Virus record (IMG/VR): IMGVR_UViG_3300034375_012269 | Coordinates: 1-48,370 of that record | Reading direction: 5' to 3' (one strand) | DNA length: 48,370 nt | Source of the DNA: a virus | Shown: positions 15,401 through 23,503 of the stretch, piece after piece | How the letters are laid out: the number at the start of each line of letters is the position of its first letter | Position numbering within the stretch: position 1 is the first letter of the stretch | Made by a program: the position numbers and the translations under genes | Notes under the pieces: generated by a model | Seen by the model: the letters and a program-made list of their open reading frames with translations, nothing else | What the model was told of the DNA's origin: nothing | Database searches by the model: none

Positions 15401-18400
15401 AAGATGTAAGGTCTTTCTCCAAAATTTCATATATTGATAGTTTTTATAATAATACATTTACAGTTTCAAGTGTTGGATTAACCACATTTGCAGTTAATCT
15501 TGTTGGTCTACCAGAAGTATCACAATATACAACAGGAGATGTAAAATCTTTCGAATATTCAACAAATTCCAAAACTGCGATTGGACCTATATCAAAAATT
15601 AGAAAAGTATCTCCTGGATTCAATTATAAATCATTACCATCATTTACTGGTGTAGAAAGTGATTTGGGTGATGGTGCAGGTATAAGTTTATTGACTAATA
15701 CAATAGGAGTACCTCAAAGTATCAATATAGTTAATACTGGATTTTCATTCCCAACAGACAAAACTTTATCACCGAGCGGCATTCTTCCAATTATTGCCAA
15801 TTTAAAAGAAAATCAACAAATATTAGATATTACAGTAACATCCGGTGGAAGTGGTTATTATTCAGAACCATCAATGGTTCTGGTTGATTCAGAAACAAGA
15901 AAATCTGTAGATACTGCATCCTTTATTGCGGAATTGGATGGAAGTTCTATTTCTAGAGTTGTTTCCGTAAATGCAACCGGATTAGATCTGAAAAAATATG
16001 AATTAATATCAACAAATAATACTAATGGAATTTTAATAAACACTATTGAATATCAATCCGGAATTGTAACTTGCATTTTGAGCACACCAATTGGAGGATT
16101 TTTAACTCCTCCATTTGCAGCAAACGACCAAATATTTGTTGAGGGAGTTGAAAAAACAGACACAAGTGGTGATGGATTTAATTCCACAGATCTTGGATAT
16201 CGATATTTTACTGTATTAGAATATCAAAACACCTCTCCAGCTAAAATAGTATTTGATATAAGTAAATTCACATCTGATCCAGGGACTCCCATTAAAACAC
16301 AAACCTTTGCATCTGTCGTTAATAAATCAGCACTTCCAACACTTGAAGTTACTCTAGAGGAAAGTCCATTTATTCCTAATGAAGAAATATTAATAGATAT
16401 TGGTAATGGATACGTACTCTCAGATAACATTATTATAAGTTCTGAAGCAAATATTGCTAAAATAGATGGACCAGATTTTATTAAAGTTGGATATAGTATA
16501 AAGGGAATAAGTTCTGGATCAACTGCAAAAATCAATAAAATTACTTCATTGTCCGGAAGATTTAAAATAAATCCAGTATATTCAACCAGTGATGGATGGA
16601 GATCAAATACGGGCGCATTAAGTGAGGACTATCAAGTTCTTTCTGATAATGATTACTATCAAAAGTTGTCATATTCAATTAAGAGTCCCATATCATATGA
16701 AACTTTAATAGATCCTGTTAATAAACTAGTACACTCAACGGGTTTAAAGAATTTTGCAGATGTTGGAATTACCTCTTCCGTTTCAATTGGTCTTGGAGAT
16801 ACTACTTCAACACTCTCGATTGTTATTGACTTTGCTTCGGATTTGAGAATTGATAGAATAAAAGAATTTGATATTGTAAAAGATATTGATGTAGTATTAG
16901 AAAAAGATTTAAATCCGGGTAATATTGATCAATATATTAAAAAGTCAAAATATGTTGAATTTCAGAATAAAAACCTAACAGATTATTTTGTATGCAAAAC
17001 AAACAGAGTATTATCAATTGATAATGTTGAAAATGAATTTTCCAGTGTTACTTTTGGGCAAGAAAAATACGTCGATCTTATTACATATCCAAGATTTTTA
17101 AAATATTCTAGTTTCTTAGTTCAAAGCGTTGGTATTGGTAGTACAGAACAACAATTTGATGACTTAGTTGTTTTAAATGATAATCTTAATAGTTATACTA
17201 TCAATAGAGGAACACTAGTAAATTCGAATGAAATAGAATATTATAGTGAAGTTGGTGGATTTCTTGATGAATTCGGAAACTTGTCTTTGAGATACGAACC
17301 AGAAGATCCTTTCGAAAAAACTTATAATATTAAAGTTTATAGAAATAATTTTGATACTGGTTTAAGTGGGATAGGAACAACATCTATAGGATTTGTTGAC
17401 ATCACTTCAAATGTTAAGACGGTGGGAGTTGGTTCAACTTCACAAATAGTTGGTATTGCAACATCTTCTACTGAAGCAATTTTAACTGAGATTATTGCCA
17501 TAGATTCGTTGACAGATAAAATAAATTTCTTTGAAGTTGCAACTGTCAATAATGGAACAATTTCAAACCATGCAGAATATTATTTTGATACTGAAAATTT
17601 AATCGGAAAGAGTTCTGATCCATTTGTATCAATTGGTTCTACAATTGAAAATGGAACTTTGAAGATAAATTTAACTAATCTGAAATCAAATAATATTATC
17701 TACAAAACAAAAACTATAAACATTGGACCGTCTTCAGTTGGTCTTGGATCTACATATAGATTTTTGGCAAATGGACAACCAGAAGGTTCTGAAAGATCTG
17801 CTTTTCTTCAATCAACACACGTTGAAACCGGAAATCTTTCTGTTGGATTAGGAACAATTATAGCATCATTTGATTCAAATACAGTTGCATCTTCAAAATC
17901 ACTAGTAAAAATTAAAAATATTGATAGTGGCAATACATCTGTCCATCAAATTTTATTATTAGATGACAAAACAGATACTTTTATAATGCCAAAATTCTAT
18001 GTTTCTATGGCAAGTACAACTGGCATTGGAACATTTGATTCAAATATTGTTGGCGGAAATGCAAATTTATTGTTCTACCCAGATTTTAATGCAAATTATG
18101 AAATAAGCATGTATTCTCAAGTTCTCTACAGAGAATTGGATATTGAAAATATAACTTTAGACAAAGAATATGGAAATATTATAGAATCTATTAAAAATAG
18201 CAGATTTAATGCAATTAATGGTGATGGAAATGATCAATTGGAATTTGAAATGGAATATAATGGAGTACCAATTTTCCAAAAAACATTCGATCCTACAGAC
18301 ACTGCAAAGTTAAATAGATCTACTGGAGTATTTTCAATAAATGATCACTTCTTCAGTAATAATGAAAGTCTAACATATACTCCAACATCAACTTTCTTAG

Positions 18401-21400
18401 GAGTTGCAGCAACTTCTATTGGAATTGGAACAACATCCGTAGGAGGAACAGTTTTTGTTGGCGACTTTATTGCAGGACTTTCAACCATTACAGGAATTTC
18501 TTCATCACTATTAGAGTTTTTTGAAGTTGGTCAGACTGTTAGTGGACCATCAGTCCCAGCATCAACACAAATTGTAAGTATTGGAAATACTTTCCAATAC
18601 TTTATTGGAAATGTTGTTGGTGTAGGATCTACAGTTATAACTGGTATTGCTAATACCTCTATATTTAAAGTTAATGCTGGTATTTTCTCTGGCGATGGAA
18701 CTTCATTAGGAACTATTCAATCAATTGGCCAAGAAACAGTAACCTCAAATCAAACTATTGATGTTGGAATTGGAAGAACATATTATACTGATAATGTTGG
18801 ATTGGGCATTTCTCTTTCCAATGTCAGTACTGCATCTACGATTAGACAATCATATGTCTGTGGATTAACGACGGACGTTTGCCCATCAAATGTATTTGCT
18901 ATTGTTAGTGATCCAAACACATTTAAACTAACAGGAACAAATAATAGTAGTGTGGCATTTACATTTACTAACACTGGTGGAGGAAATGCACATACTTTAA
19001 CTATGAATAAAAATATTGAGAAAACTTTAATCAATATTGATGGTATAACTCAACACCCTATCGCATTTTCACCAATTTCTTATACAATAAATGATAATAT
19101 TACAAATTCTCAAGAATATATTAGATTAAGTGGTATTTCTACAATTAATCCAAGAGATCTATTAAAAATTGATGATGAATATCTTGAAGTTATTATTGTT
19201 GGATTGGGAACAACTGCATCTGGTCCAATAACTAGAACTGGTACAACACCTTTAATAAAAGCAAAGAGGGGTGCTGTTGGTTCTGTAGCAAGCACTCATA
19301 CTTCTGGAAGCACAGCACAATTGTATAAAGGATCTTACAATATTGTTGGAAACAAACTTCATTTCACATCTGCACCAAAAGGATCTGGAGAGAATGACAG
19401 AGAAAATTCTTCGGGAATAAAATTTGAAAGATCATCGTTTAATGGTAGGGTTTTCTTAAGACAGGATTACTCTAAAAATATTATCTATGATGATATTTCA
19501 TCCAAATTTAATGGTATTGGCAGAACTTTTACATTAAAGAATTCTGGTCAAGATGTTGATTACGTCGAACCAGGAAGTGGTTTTTTATATGTAAACGAAA
19601 TATTTCAAACACCAACTACAGCAAATAATGAAGGAAATAATTATGATTTAAATGATAATGGATCTACAACTGACATAGTTTTTACTGGAATAAAAGATCC
19701 TGTTGATGATGATATTATTATTTCAAATTCTGACGTTAATCAGAATGGTATTCCTAGAGGAGGTATAATTGTATCTCTTGGTTCTACTCCAGGACTTGGT
19801 TATGCACCTCTTGTAGGGGCATCTGTCACTGCTGTAGTTGGTGCTGGTGGAAGTATTGTTTCTGTTGGTTTAGGAACTACAGATCATCCAGGTTCTGGAT
19901 ATAATGGATTAATTGGTATTGCAGTTACTGTTTTTGAAGAAAATCATGTTGGAACAGAAGCAAGTGTTGTTGCTACTGTTGGATTAGGAGGAACACTAAC
20001 TTTCACTGTTGATAACGGTGGAACTGGATATACTAATCCACAAATATTTGTTTCCGACCCATCATATTCCAATTTAAATGCTATTGGAATTTCTAGACTG
20101 GGAATTGGTACAACCACAGATACTGGAATTGGATTTGCTGTCAACTTGGAGGTTGGTGCTGCTTCTACAACAGGAATAGGATCAACTTATTTCGAAGTTA
20201 CTAATTTTGAAGTAATTAATAATGGATATTCATTTAACAGAGGTGATAAATTCACAATTGTTGGATTGGTTACTGATGCAAATCTTTCAGAACCAATTCA
20301 TAATTTTGAACTGGAAGTTTTAGAAACATACCATGATAATTTTGCATTATGGCAGTTTGGAGAAATGGATTTTATAGATTCTATAAAATTATCTCAAGAT
20401 GGTGAAAAAGTAAGATTCCCATTGTATTATAATGGAGACTTATTAAACTTTGAGCGGGATTTGAGTGATCCAAATTCTATACCAATTGATTTGAAAGAAT
20501 TGCTTGTCATTTATATAAATGGAATACTACAAATTCCAGGAGAATCATATAATTTTGATGGAGGAACTAGTATAGTATTTTCTAGTGCCCCAGATGCGGA
20601 AGATGATGTTGACATTTTCTTCTATCGAGGAACTAGAGGTGTTGATAGTAAAATTGAAACAATTAATGAAATTGTTGGTATTGGTGATCAAATTCAAATC
20701 ATGAAAGAACCAAATTTTGTATTGACAAGAGATCAAAATCCAAGAACAATTTTTGACATCAGAGAATCTGATCTTATAGAAACAAATATCTATACTGGAC
20801 CTGGAATTAGTACTGAAGGTGATGCACAGTCATCTCAATTTATTACCAATGAAAAATTTGTTGATATAATTCCACAAAAATCTGACATCATAATTAATGG
20901 TAATGAAATTTCTAAATCTAGAAACAGAATTGCATCTAAAGTATATCCGACATCCAGATTAATTTCAGATTTATCATCATCAGATAGTCAAATATTTGTT
21001 GATGATGCACAATCATTTGATTATGAAGAAAATGAATTATCTATCAACATTCCTGAGTTTGATTTAATTATTTTGGAAGGAGTTGATAAAACTCCAGCAC
21101 AACTTCAAGTTGTCGTATCTAGTGCATCTACAATTTCATCTATCAATATTATTTCTGGTGGATCTGGATATGAAGTAGGATCAGTTGATGTGGAATTTTC
21201 AAATCCTTCAAATGGAATAGGTGCGGGAATAGGAACAATTGCACAAGCAACAGCAACTGTTTCTGCTGCTGGAACTGTTTCTTCTATATCAGTTACTAAT
21301 GGTGGATTTGGATATTCAACAGCAAATTTACCTCAAGTATTAGTTCCTTTACCTACAAATAAAATAGAAAATGTAACTTCTGTGAAATTTGTAGATGGTT

Positions 21401-21876
21401 TCTCTGGAATTATTACAGGAGTTACGACAACAACAACTTCAGGAAATCCTGCTATTAGATTTGAATTATATAACAAAGAGGGTCAATTTGGAAATTCTTT
21501 AAAAGTTGGTTATCCATTCTTTGTATCAAATAGTACGGTAGGCACTGGAGTTACATCACTTACAGGTGCAGGAGTTACTATTGGAATTGGAACTACATCA
21601 ATTGATAATATCTACGAAGTTGCAGAAGTTTCAATATCACCAAATAATGATAAAGTTGGAATTGTTACATGTAGAGCTATTGTTGCTGATTTAAATTACA
21701 ATCCCGCAAATACAAATTTTGGAAAGTTCTCTTGGGGAAGATTTTCAAATTTAACTAGAGAATCGGCACAACAATTTACTATTTCTGGAAATACTGTTTC
21801 TGGATTATCTACATATCCACAAATTCAAAGAAGGGGATATGGACTTCGTGATAGTGGATCATATTCCAATTCATAA
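9478..21876 (+). CDS. Giant virion protein (4132 aa) in the gp7 baseplate position
   Basis: One uninterrupted 12.4-kb ORF codes for 4132 residues, about four times T4 gp7 (1032 aa), and sits where gp7 lies in T4 (between gp6 and gp8). I infer a baseplate wedge/peripheral role from that position. The N-terminus (DARIKVSQIIKNQIPEFIS) is compact and helical. At residues 1240-1250 GWAYDGNPIYG matches the core of YHYH-type domains. The rest is mainly beta structure: GxGY repeats at about 742-818, 934-1184, 2038-2154, 3428-3534 and 3882-3957, a second module with R-G-x-x-G ends (about 78-131, 321-364, 3217-3284), and some two dozen GIGTT-like pentapeptides. No peptidase or glycosidase motif was recognised. 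DNA is AT-rich like its neighbours. Confidence 0.85.
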   Translation: MADTKFDARIKVSQIIKNQIPEFISSNEENFVEFLKQYYISQEYRGSSLDIGSNFDQYLKLDNLTHDTVSREYVLTQNVFYSDDVIHVDSTSGFPDEYGLLKINNEIITYTGKTSTSFTGAIRGFSGVESFDAEDRGQKNLVFRSSSVETHSTNDKVLNLSNLFLKEFFKKLKYQFLPGLEEIDFASGLNLGTFIKESKSLFQSKGTVDSFKILFKVLYNVDAKIIDTEEFLIKSSSAEYIRRKVLFARLRSGTNPTKIIGQTLISSDGTASAPISEIDYYPSTGGDDIYRISIFEGYNDRDLLIGSFKETPVSKVIGDVSAGSQTITVDSTVGLPSSGNVISGNNSISYTRKSVNQLFGCSGILENISDSDEIKSSDYVYSYEDGDVNKIVTFEVKNILSEFNFDSNYNLVEENDPISINNLGEYVEDVGEDNTYKQFVFNSWIYNTSSRFQIESSSSNTSHILREHPNKNSLKVGDDIQIFYRGSIQPIGEATVLSIFANQSNSTKGDLIISNLVLNNPNIDLTEGLNLDIRRVIKKAKISSTSIPLKYSDVMANIQNTYDEDSKNIYVATNSIPDYEINAEDISLEIQSLDAVSNNTIIFSSETSLKFLLGDKITYTHSADGNAIIGLENNKEYFVKVQNQNAIKLYTSLSAVVTDTFLTLSTESLTASSHKFTLSKLFSKEIVPSLSLRKFPLESSKNTRTKIKTIPNTTVATLINGVEVSTYKDVDRVFYGPIQKIDILEQGENYDVVNPPQIQISDPTGIGGTTCLVSPIISGSVKSILLDVKDIPIKKISSVSISGGNGTGCVLEPVIENKHREIEFDATISVNASTDSISFVNNHYFSDGQRVVYNKNNNDPIGIGTFGGSNLDQNKFLLNGGSYFVKYITAKSIGLYESLNDYIAGINTVGFTTTNTAGIHKIRTFDYDKLLTDIRVIEPGSGYEHRSIIITPENRNISISTTRSSINFKNHGFKDGSIVKYTSTSEISGLNNSQNYHLIKLDDDSFRLANDQIDYSKKKYINFGDIGGNVDHIFNYSSITVDINVSYANTGQIITATPVVRGEIIDISINESGSKYGSEVLNYENPPLVFIKNGKGAVVSPVIINGIIDSVTVLNGGSEYYSLPDLIINTKSGAGAKLKPIIDTSTGKLTGVFVVKGGIGYKQSDTIDVETVGKGCKINPRIRPLTINSNSKFGDETIRPIINTQEATYTVLGYLDKLRESLKDNFGTENSGSEHSPIIGWAYDGNPIYGSFGYINPNDATAVKRIESGYTLDSSKIYDRPSLTSFAEGIFVEDYVFDGSGDLDEHNGRFTKTPDFPNGTYAYFSTIIPDPSIPGKFLPDFPYFIGDTYKSDLLDGVLDQNQENFDLQNSGLLRNTAPYRLGQKFSKNDYVDFEFIDRFDAAKIDFSSKGDISSFSIDVDGFDYKVGDPLTFDNSKVQGSGVSAEVSEVKGKDITSVSYTELKESNVVLEKESFGLRLHVNPYHTFNNQSYVKIDNESTNIPGLSGFHKINVEYNTSVLSEEIVINSGIVTDIFVSSIPKTISIGSTIGIGTENMEVLNVFNNSRIVRAKRSVLGIAHSVGSVVTYRPDSFTIPFVIDEIDSFKNKKVYFNPTQSIGIGTTPGNSSEVSYTINNIENTISLLNGSIYLPNHGFKDKEKVTIARPSGTSAITVHNNSTGNQFQLLNSVENETVYIIKKSDDIVGIITSLTGIGNSDSGLSFVTNGTNDHEYYFQSQNNQITVDASEINATVSVSTSHGLQKDDIVKLNVIPNNNVGIGSSTSLKSIFNTNIQRILINPVGFNSSGINTTNNSITIPNNNFSTGDKVFYEADIEASGLSTGSYYYILKLSDDVISLSETLYDATSKNLAVVSIGGTGGSSQKLSLVNPQINVIKNNNLVFDISDSSFANKTIKFFKDNNYVNEFISTSDETSFNVIGVGTPGQSGAKVTLNYTDSIDYDLYYIVEDLVEGAFVLPDKDVRSFSKISYIDSFYNNTFTVSSVGLTTFAVNLVGLPEVSQYTTGDVKSFEYSTNSKTAIGPISKIRKVSPGFNYKSLPSFTGVESDLGDGAGISLLTNTIGVPQSINIVNTGFSFPTDKTLSPSGILPIIANLKENQQILDITVTSGGSGYYSEPSMVLVDSETRKSVDTASFIAELDGSSISRVVSVNATGLDLKKYELISTNNTNGILINTIEYQSGIVTCILSTPIGGFLTPPFAANDQIFVEGVEKTDTSGDGFNSTDLGYRYFTVLEYQNTSPAKIVFDISKFTSDPGTPIKTQTFASVVNKSALPTLEVTLEESPFIPNEEILIDIGNGYVLSDNIIISSEANIAKIDGPDFIKVGYSIKGISSGSTAKINKITSLSGRFKINPVYSTSDGWRSNTGALSEDYQVLSDNDYYQKLSYSIKSPISYETLIDPVNKLVHSTGLKNFADVGITSSVSIGLGDTTSTLSIVIDFASDLRIDRIKEFDIVKDIDVVLEKDLNPGNIDQYIKKSKYVEFQNKNLTDYFVCKTNRVLSIDNVENEFSSVTFGQEKYVDLITYPRFLKYSSFLVQSVGIGSTEQQFDDLVVLNDNLNSYTINRGTLVNSNEIEYYSEVGGFLDEFGNLSLRYEPEDPFEKTYNIKVYRNNFDTGLSGIGTTSIGFVDITSNVKTVGVGSTSQIVGIATSSTEAILTEIIAIDSLTDKINFFEVATVNNGTISNHAEYYFDTENLIGKSSDPFVSIGSTIENGTLKINLTNLKSNNIIYKTKTINIGPSSVGLGSTYRFLANGQPEGSERSAFLQSTHVETGNLSVGLGTIIASFDSNTVASSKSLVKIKNIDSGNTSVHQILLLDDKTDTFIMPKFYVSMASTTGIGTFDSNIVGGNANLLFYPDFNANYEISMYSQVLYRELDIENITLDKEYGNIIESIKNSRFNAINGDGNDQLEFEMEYNGVPIFQKTFDPTDTAKLNRSTGVFSINDHFFSNNESLTYTPTSTFLGVAATSIGIGTTSVGGTVFVGDFIAGLSTITGISSSLLEFFEVGQTVSGPSVPASTQIVSIGNTFQYFIGNVVGVGSTVITGIANTSIFKVNAGIFSGDGTSLGTIQSIGQETVTSNQTIDVGIGRTYYTDNVGLGISLSNVSTASTIRQSYVCGLTTDVCPSNVFAIVSDPNTFKLTGTNNSSVAFTFTNTGGGNAHTLTMNKNIEKTLINIDGITQHPIAFSPISYTINDNITNSQEYIRLSGISTINPRDLLKIDDEYLEVIIVGLGTTASGPITRTGTTPLIKAKRGAVGSVASTHTSGSTAQLYKGSYNIVGNKLHFTSAPKGSGENDRENSSGIKFERSSFNGRVFLRQDYSKNIIYDDISSKFNGIGRTFTLKNSGQDVDYVEPGSGFLYVNEIFQTPTTANNEGNNYDLNDNGSTTDIVFTGIKDPVDDDIIISNSDVNQNGIPRGGIIVSLGSTPGLGYAPLVGASVTAVVGAGGSIVSVGLGTTDHPGSGYNGLIGIAVTVFEENHVGTEASVVATVGLGGTLTFTVDNGGTGYTNPQIFVSDPSYSNLNAIGISRLGIGTTTDTGIGFAVNLEVGAASTTGIGSTYFEVTNFEVINNGYSFNRGDKFTIVGLVTDANLSEPIHNFELEVLETYHDNFALWQFGEMDFIDSIKLSQDGEKVRFPLYYNGDLLNFERDLSDPNSIPIDLKELLVIYINGILQIPGESYNFDGGTSIVFSSAPDAEDDVDIFFYRGTRGVDSKIETINEIVGIGDQIQIMKEPNFVLTRDQNPRTIFDIRESDLIETNIYTGPGISTEGDAQSSQFITNEKFVDIIPQKSDIIINGNEISKSRNRIASKVYPTSRLISDLSSSDSQIFVDDAQSFDYEENELSINIPEFDLIILEGVDKTPAQLQVVVSSASTISSINIISGGSGYEVGSVDVEFSNPSNGIGAGIGTIAQATATVSAAGTVSSISVTNGGFGYSTANLPQVLVPLPTNKIENVTSVKFVDGFSGIITGVTTTTTSGNPAIRFELYNKEGQFGNSLKVGYPFFVSNSTVGTGVTSLTGAGVTIGIGTTSIDNIYEVAEVSISPNNDKVGIVTCRAIVADLNYNPANTNFGKFSWGRFSNLTRESAQQFTISGNTVSGLSTYPQIQRRGYGLRDSGSYSNS

Positions 21877-21891
21877 GTGCAATTAAGTCAA

Positions 21892-21898
21892 CTAAATA
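21892..21898 (+). promoter_or_regulatory. Late promoter for gp8 (CTAAATA)
   Basis: CTAAATA lies 18 nt before the gp8 ATG in the only gap of this block (21877-21916). It is a weaker variant of TATAAATA. Confidence 0.5.
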
Positions 21899-21916
21899 AA
21901 AGAAAAAATAACTAAA

Positions 21917-23500
21917 ATGTCTGGAGCTATTGTAACAGATCAATTTAGAGTTTCTAATGCGGAAAATTTCGTAAATTCTTTTGATCTCAATACAAATTCA
22001 TATTATCTATTTGTTGGATTGGCTAATCCAACAGAAGATTATTTTGGTAGAAGCACTTCTTGGAATGTTTCGACCCCTTCACCAAAGGATGATTTTTCAA
22101 ATACTGCACATACCAAGGATACGATTATTTTTGGCAAAAAAATAACTTCCGTTGGTTTAAGAAGATTAGTAAAGAAAAGATCATGGGTTTCCGGTACGAA
22201 ATATGAAATGTATAGAGATGATTATAACTCCTCAAATCGCTCTCCAATAACAAATTCCAGCAGATTATATGACACAAGTTATTATGTAATAACATCTGAG
22301 TTTAAAGTTTATATTTGTATAGATAATGGATCTTCTGGAGATAATTTAACGGGAAATCCATCAATTGATGAACCAAGATTTACTGGTTTAGAACCTGCTG
22401 CAGCAGGTTCTAGTGGGGACGGATATCTCTGGAAATATCTGTTTACTATCGATCCTACAGATGTTATAAAATTTGACTCTACAGATTATATTCCTCTTCC
22501 AAATAATTGGAATACAACTGATAATGCGGTTTTAAAAAATATCAGAGAAAATGGAAATTCTGATGCAAATAACAATCAAATAAAAAAAGTTTATATTGCA
22601 AATAAGGGTTCTGGATATAGTGGATCTGGAGTTTGTGACATATTAGGCGATGGAACTGGAGGAAAAGTTCAAATTGAAATTAATGGAACTGGAGAAATCA
22701 CTTCTGCAATAATTACAAAAGGTGGAAGTGGATATTCTTATGGAATTGTTGATTTAGATCCATTTAATGAATCTGTATTTTCTGATGCAAATATTAATAA
22801 TCATGCGGAATTAATTCCAATTATTCCCCCATCAAAGGGACATGGATATGACATATATCAAGAATTAGGTGCTGACAAAATTCTTTTATATGTTCGTTTT
22901 GACGATAGCAGTAGAGACTTCCCAACCACAACAAAATTTTCCCAAATTGGTTTGATTAAAAATCCTAAAAAATATGGTGTAGATGAATTATTTACCGATT
23001 CTCAGTTTAATGGACTTCATGCAGTTAGATTGAGTACCGCCATTCAATCACCAATTATTGGAGAAATAATCGAACAATCCTATACTGATAATAATTCAAA
23101 TTCAGTAAAAGCTAGAGGTTATGTTGCTTCTTATGATGATTCTACTAGAATTTTAAAATATTATCAAGATAGAAGTTTGTATTTTGCGGATGAAAAGACT
23201 CATAAAGATAGTAAAGAAAATAGAACCGTAGAAACTAGAGGAGTTTTACAAATCACCTCTACTGGGGGTAATATTTCATTTTTAAGTAGCAGTCAAACAT
23301 CATCTGTAGATTCTACTCTGAATGGATCAACCATGACAGTTGATGGTAGTGTTATTGATTTGGGCGTTTCATTTACAGATGGTGTTGCTGCACCGGAGAT
23401 AAATAAAAACACGGGTGAAATACTTTATCTAGATAATAGACCTGTGATTTCTAGAAATACTAGACAAAAAGAAGATATCAAAGTAATACTGGAATTCTAA
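21917..23500 (+). CDS. gp8: Baseplate wedge subunit gp8
   Basis: The product is 527 aa, longer than T4 gp8 (334 aa). The N-terminus AIVTDQFRVSNAENFVNSF and the segments YYLFVGLANP, RRLVKKRSWVSGTKYEMY, YYVITSEFKVYICIDNG and GDGYLWKYLFTIDPTDVIKFDSTDYIPLP follow the order of T4 gp8. The extra length is at least partly a GxGY repeat insertion at about residues 225-284 (KGSGYSGSG and GGSGYSYG), of the kind seen in the giant protein. It binds other wedge proteins in T4. The next gene follows after 3 nt. Confidence 0.9.
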   Translation: MSGAIVTDQFRVSNAENFVNSFDLNTNSYYLFVGLANPTEDYFGRSTSWNVSTPSPKDDFSNTAHTKDTIIFGKKITSVGLRRLVKKRSWVSGTKYEMYRDDYNSSNRSPITNSSRLYDTSYYVITSEFKVYICIDNGSSGDNLTGNPSIDEPRFTGLEPAAAGSSGDGYLWKYLFTIDPTDVIKFDSTDYIPLPNNWNTTDNAVLKNIRENGNSDANNNQIKKVYIANKGSGYSGSGVCDILGDGTGGKVQIEINGTGEITSAIITKGGSGYSYGIVDLDPFNESVFSDANINNHAELIPIIPPSKGHGYDIYQELGADKILLYVRFDDSSRDFPTTTKFSQIGLIKNPKKYGVDELFTDSQFNGLHAVRLSTAIQSPIIGEIIEQSYTDNNSNSVKARGYVASYDDSTRILKYYQDRSLYFADEKTHKDSKENRTVETRGVLQITSTGGNISFLSSSQTSSVDSTLNGSTMTVDGSVIDLGVSFTDGVAAPEINKNTGEILYLDNRPVISRNTRQKEDIKVILEF

Positions 23501-23503
23501 AAA

